Part shown: one piece after another, positions 5,791 to 7,888 of the stretch | Position numbering within the stretch: the first letter of the stretch is position 1 | How the letters are laid out: each line of letters begins with the position of its first letter | DNA from: OMOG01 sp041485845 | GTDB lineage: Bacteria; Acidobacteriota; Terriglobia; Bryobacterales; Bryobacteraceae | Assembly (NCBI GenBank): GCA_041485845.1 | Contig: JBGPKH010000427.1 | Span: 1 to 7,888, forward strand | Direction of reading: 5' to 3' | DNA length: 7,888 bases | Program-made: the position numbers and the translations under genes | Notes under the pieces: generated by a model | The model's database searches: none | What the model was told of the DNA's origin: nothing | Seen by the model: only the letters and a program-made list of their open reading frames with translations

Positions 5791-6915
5791 ATCGTTGAGG
5801 CCGACACTGTCCGGTTCGACTCCATCTCTCTCGATAACGGCGCTACGCTGGCTCCGGTCGAGGTAGCCTACGAAACGTACGGGAAGTTGAACGAGGCGAA
5901 ATCCAACGCCATCCTGGTGCTGCACGCGTTCTCGGGCGATGCGCACGCCGCCGGCATCAGCCACGAGACCGGCAAGCCGGGATGGTGGGACAACATGATC
6001 GGCCCCGGCAAGGGGTTCGACACGAACAAGTACTTCGTGATCTGCACCAATGTGCTCGGCGGCTGCCGCGGCACCACCGGACCTGCCTCGATCAACCCGG
6101 CGACCGGCTGTCCCTACGGCATGTCGTTCCCGGTGATCACCATCGGCGACATGGTGAGGCTCCAGAAGATGCTGATCGACGGGTTCGGCATCCCGCGGCT
6201 GCTCTCGGTCTCGGGCGGCTCGATGGGCGGCATGCAGGCGCTCGAATGGGCCGTGGCGTACCCCGACCGCGTGGTCTCCGCGATCCCCATCGCGGCCACC
6301 ACGCGGCACAGCGCGCAGCAGATCGCCTTCAACGAAGTGGGCCGCCAGGCCATCCTGGCCGACCCCGACTGGAACGGGGGCAATTACTACGGCAAGCAGC
6401 CGCCGGCGCGCGGCCTGGCGGTGGCGCGGATGGTGGGGCACATCACCTACATGAGCGACGAATCGATGCGCGAGAAGTTCGGCCGGCGGCTGCGTGGCAA
6501 GGAGAACCTGGGCTTCGGCTTCGACGTGGACTTCGAAGTCGAAAGCTACCTGCGCTACCGCGGCAGCCAGTTCGTCAACCGCTTCGACGCCAACTCATAC
6601 CTCTATATCACCAAGGCGATGGACTACTTCGATCTGACCAGCGGGCGAGGCTCGGTAGCCGAAGCGCTGGAGCCGGCGCAGGCGCGGTTCCTGGTGATCA
6701 GCTTCAGCTCGGACTGGCTCTACCCGAGCTATCAGTCGCAGGAAATGGTGCTCGCGCTGAGGAGGCGCAATTGCGACGTGGCCTACGTCGAGCTGCCATC
6801 CAACTACGGGCACGATTCGTTCCTGGTGGACGTGGCCGGGCAGGCCGAGCTCGTCCGCGGATTCCTGGCCAACACGTTTGCCGCATCGGACCGGAAGGGC
6901 GAGAAGGCGCAATGA
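5788..6915 (+). CDS. metX: Homoserine O-acyltransferase (probable O-acetyltransferase) MetX
   Basis: A 375-residue alpha/beta-hydrolase-fold enzyme, the family's usual length. It transfers an acyl group, normally acetyl from acetyl-CoA, to homoserine in the first committed step of methionine synthesis in the cytoplasm. Signatures in order: LDNGATLAPVEVAYETYG (15-32), the HAFSGDAH loop (46-53), CTNVLGGCRGTTGP (86-99), the nucleophile elbow GGSMGG with Ser145, Asp309 in SSDWLYP and His342 in YGHDSFL, so the catalytic triad is complete. ARMVGHITYMSD (213-224) is also typical. Some MetX-fold enzymes use succinyl-CoA; I cannot exclude that from the sequence alone. ATG at 5788 is chosen because the protein then begins as other MetX proteins do; the in-frame ATG at 5662 would add 42 residues of unrelated text. 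The gene is translationally coupled to metW. Confidence 0.95.
   Translation: MIVEADTVRFDSISLDNGATLAPVEVAYETYGKLNEAKSNAILVLHAFSGDAHAAGISHETGKPGWWDNMIGPGKGFDTNKYFVICTNVLGGCRGTTGPASINPATGCPYGMSFPVITIGDMVRLQKMLIDGFGIPRLLSVSGGSMGGMQALEWAVAYPDRVVSAIPIAATTRHSAQQIAFNEVGRQAILADPDWNGGNYYGKQPPARGLAVARMVGHITYMSDESMREKFGRRLRGKENLGFGFDVDFEVESYLRYRGSQFVNRFDANSYLYITKAMDYFDLTSGRGSVAEALEPAQARFLVISFSSDWLYPSYQSQEMVLALRRRNCDVAYVELPSNYGHDSFLVDVAGQAELVRGFLANTFAASDRKGEKAQ
6901..6907 (+). promoter_or_regulatory. Shine-Dalgarno site for metW within the metX end
   Basis: GAGAAGG lies four bases before the ATG at 6912, inside the last metX codons. The metW ATG and metX TGA overlap as ATGA (6912-6915), the usual sign of coupled translation. 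Confidence 0.55.
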
Positions 6916-7556
6916 GCGCACAGGCCGCCAGAAAGCAGGCATTCGTCCGCGAGCTGCTGGGGCGCAGCGACTACGCCATCATCGGCGACATCGTGGAGCC
7001 GCGAACCAAGGTGCTCGACCTCGGCTGCGGCGAAGGCGAGCTGCTCGAGTGGCTGGCGGCAAACAAGGGCGTGCAGGCCCGCGGCGTCGAGATCTCGAGC
7101 GCCAAGGTGCAGCGCGCCATCGCGCGCGGCGTCTCGGTGTTCCAGGGGGACATCGCCGAAGCCCTGGCGGACTATCCCGGCCAGGCGTTCGACTACGTGA
7201 TCCTCAGCCAGACGCTTCAGGAGACTCTCTACCCGCGCCAGGTGCTGCGCGAAATGCTGCGCGTAGGGCGCCGCGGCATCGTGGCGTTCCCCAATTTCGG
7301 CCACTGGACCGTGCGGGCTTCCTTCCTGAGGAGCGGGCGCGCACCCAATACCAAGGCGTTCCCGTATGCGTGGTACGAATCGCCCAACATCCATTTCCTG
7401 ACGGTGGACGATTTCGAGGAGCTGGCGAGCCTCGAGAAGCTGGTCGTGGAGCGGCGGTACTTTCTCTCGGGGCATCGCAAGGTGACCGCACTGCCGAATC
7501 TGATGGCGGAGACGGCGGTGTACCTGGTGACGCGGGGGTTAGGGGCCGGGGGTTAG
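6912..7556 (+). CDS. metW: Methionine biosynthesis protein MetW
   Basis: A 214-residue class I SAM-methyltransferase-fold protein. The SAM loop is VLDLGCGEGELL (34-45), followed by the acidic GVE (58-60) and QGD (78-80). The MetW-specific parts are SQTLQETLYP (99-108), FPNFGHW (126-132) and WYESPNIHFLTVDDFE (154-169). In several Proteobacteria MetW is needed with MetX for homoserine acylation; its own methyl transfer, if any, is unproven. The overlap with metX fits a stable partner made in step. The last residues, RGLGAGG, are encoded by a G-rich repeat and extend past the conserved AVYLVTR end, so the present stop codon seems to come from that repeat. Confidence 0.93.
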   Translation: MSAQAARKQAFVRELLGRSDYAIIGDIVEPRTKVLDLGCGEGELLEWLAANKGVQARGVEISSAKVQRAIARGVSVFQGDIAEALADYPGQAFDYVILSQTLQETLYPRQVLREMLRVGRRGIVAFPNFGHWTVRASFLRSGRAPNTKAFPYAWYESPNIHFLTVDDFEELASLEKLVVERRYFLSGHRKVTALPNLMAETAVYLVTRGLGAGG

Positions 7557-7558
7557 GG
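7534..7558 (+). repeat. G-quadruplex-type G-rich direct repeat across the metW stop
   Basis: Four G runs, of 5, 4, 5 and 3 bases (7534-7538, 7542-7545, 7548-7552, 7556-7558), are separated by TTA, CC and TTA. This is a perfect fit to the G3+ N1-7 quadruplex rule. The unit GGGGGTTAGGG occurs twice in tandem, joined by GCC. The second TTAG supplies the metW stop TAG (7554-7556). Confidence 0.7.
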
Positions 7559-7560
7559 CC

Positions 7561-7584
7561 GCGGGAGCGAACACCCAGTCCCGC
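7561..7584. other. Inverted repeat just after metW
   Basis: GCGGGA (7561-7566) pairs perfectly with TCCCGC (7579-7584) around a 12-base loop that itself contains GCGAAC. No T run follows, so it is a poor intrinsic terminator; with the preceding G-rich run it could still slow polymerase or stabilise the metX-metW message end. Confidence 0.35.
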
Positions 7585-7662
7585 ATGCCGGACCGTCTGC
7601 CCACCCATTAGACCGATAGAACACGATCCACAGAAACACTCCCGCACGGCTGGGCGCGCGCA

Positions 7663-7888
7663 CTACTTGGAACCCGTGATTCCCATGGACCACTTGATGG
7701 CTTCCAGCCACATCTTCTGAATATCCGGCTGTTGCCAGACTTCATTGTAGCGGATGTTCACCCCCTCCGGGCAGGCGCTCCCAGGGTCTAAGTAGTTGTT
7801 GGTACAGGGGCTTTTCGCCGTGACGGCAGCGACCGGCGCGTGACTACACGAGTCTCCAAGTGGGGTAGCACCTCCGGCGCCCTCACCG
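7663..7888 (-). CDS. C-terminal part of a probable ThuA-like domain protein (start outside window)
   Basis: On the minus strand a frame is open from the right edge to TAG at 7665-7663, giving 74 residues with no start codon needed in the window. The end, VWQQPDIQKMWLEAIKWSMG (50-69), has the pattern seen at the close of ThuA-like proteins, where a W..P..QKM..EAIKWA.G helix ends the domain. ThuA proteins have a glutamine-amidotransferase-like fold and are linked to sugar (trehalose-type) metabolism, often exported in Acidobacteria and Planctomycetes. Before this helix is a glycine-rich start and three cysteines (14, 28 and 39 of the visible part), which are not typical and may be an insertion. 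The frame is well supported; the family name rests on one short helix. It converges on metW. Confidence 0.55.
   Translation of the reverse strand, partial: GEGAGGATPLGDSCSHAPVAAVTAKSPCTNNYLDPGSACPEGVNIRYNEVWQQPDIQKMWLEAIKWSMGITGSK

Noticed and set aside
5608..6441. 277-residue minus-strand frame antisense to metX
   Set aside because: Low-complexity, Arg/His/Asp-rich text typical of the complement of GC-rich coding DNA; no motifs.
5982..6911. Plus-strand frame that runs through metX out of register and continues in frame into metW (apparent 524-residue protein)
   Set aside because: Only the part from 6912 has MetW motifs; the earlier part is an arginine-rich shadow of metX. The metW start is fixed by the ATGA overlap and GAGAAGG site.

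Overview
The window looks like chromosomal DNA from a high-GC Gram-negative bacterium. It has a Rho C-terminus, two exported proteins with Sec-type leaders (one with a haem c site), a membrane-anchored spermidine-synthase-like protein and a metX-metW pair. The mix of a Uma2 protein, a large MFS/SpeE-type fusion, an exported M20 hydrolase, a haem-c/terpenoid-cyclase-like protein and a probable ThuA-like protein fits Acidobacteriota (Bryobacter/Solibacter type) best. That assignment is inference; there is no rRNA or other strong taxonomic marker. No IS element, integrase, phage gene, tRNA or CRISPR array is visible.

Layout. (1) 1-839, plus strand: the 3' end of rho, then 22 bp later a complete Uma2-family PD-(D/E)XK protein. 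(2) 840-1025: a convergent intergenic region with a plausible intrinsic terminator for the plus strand and a short repeated motif. (3) 1026-5419, minus strand: a compact three-gene run. In transcription order it is an exported haem-c protein with terpenoid-cyclase-like helical repeats, an exported M20 metallo-hydrolase (ATGA overlap with the gene before it), and a 673-residue polytopic protein with a C-terminal SAM-dependent spermidine-synthase-like domain (21 bp downstream). (4) 5420-5787: a 368-bp divergent intergenic region. It carries a strong-looking plus-strand terminator hairpin that follows no plus-strand gene, a cluster of GCGAAC words and two perfect 6-bp hairpins. (5) 5788-7556, plus strand: metX and metW joined by an ATGA overlap, the methionine-biosynthesis acyltransferase and its partner methyltransferase-fold protein. 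A G-quadruplex-type sequence spans the metW stop codon. (6) 7663-7888, minus strand: the C-terminal 74 codons of a gene that enters from the right, probably a ThuA-like protein.

How the genes relate. MetX acylates homoserine, and MetW is known in Proteobacteria to act with MetX, so that pair has a clear joint role. The three-gene minus-strand run is almost certainly one transcript, but its common function is not evident. Nothing in the window is clearly a new defence or mobile system. The points most worth a second look are the haem-c/cyclase-like fusion with its operon, the orphan terminator in the metX leader, and the G-rich repeat that now sets the end of metW.
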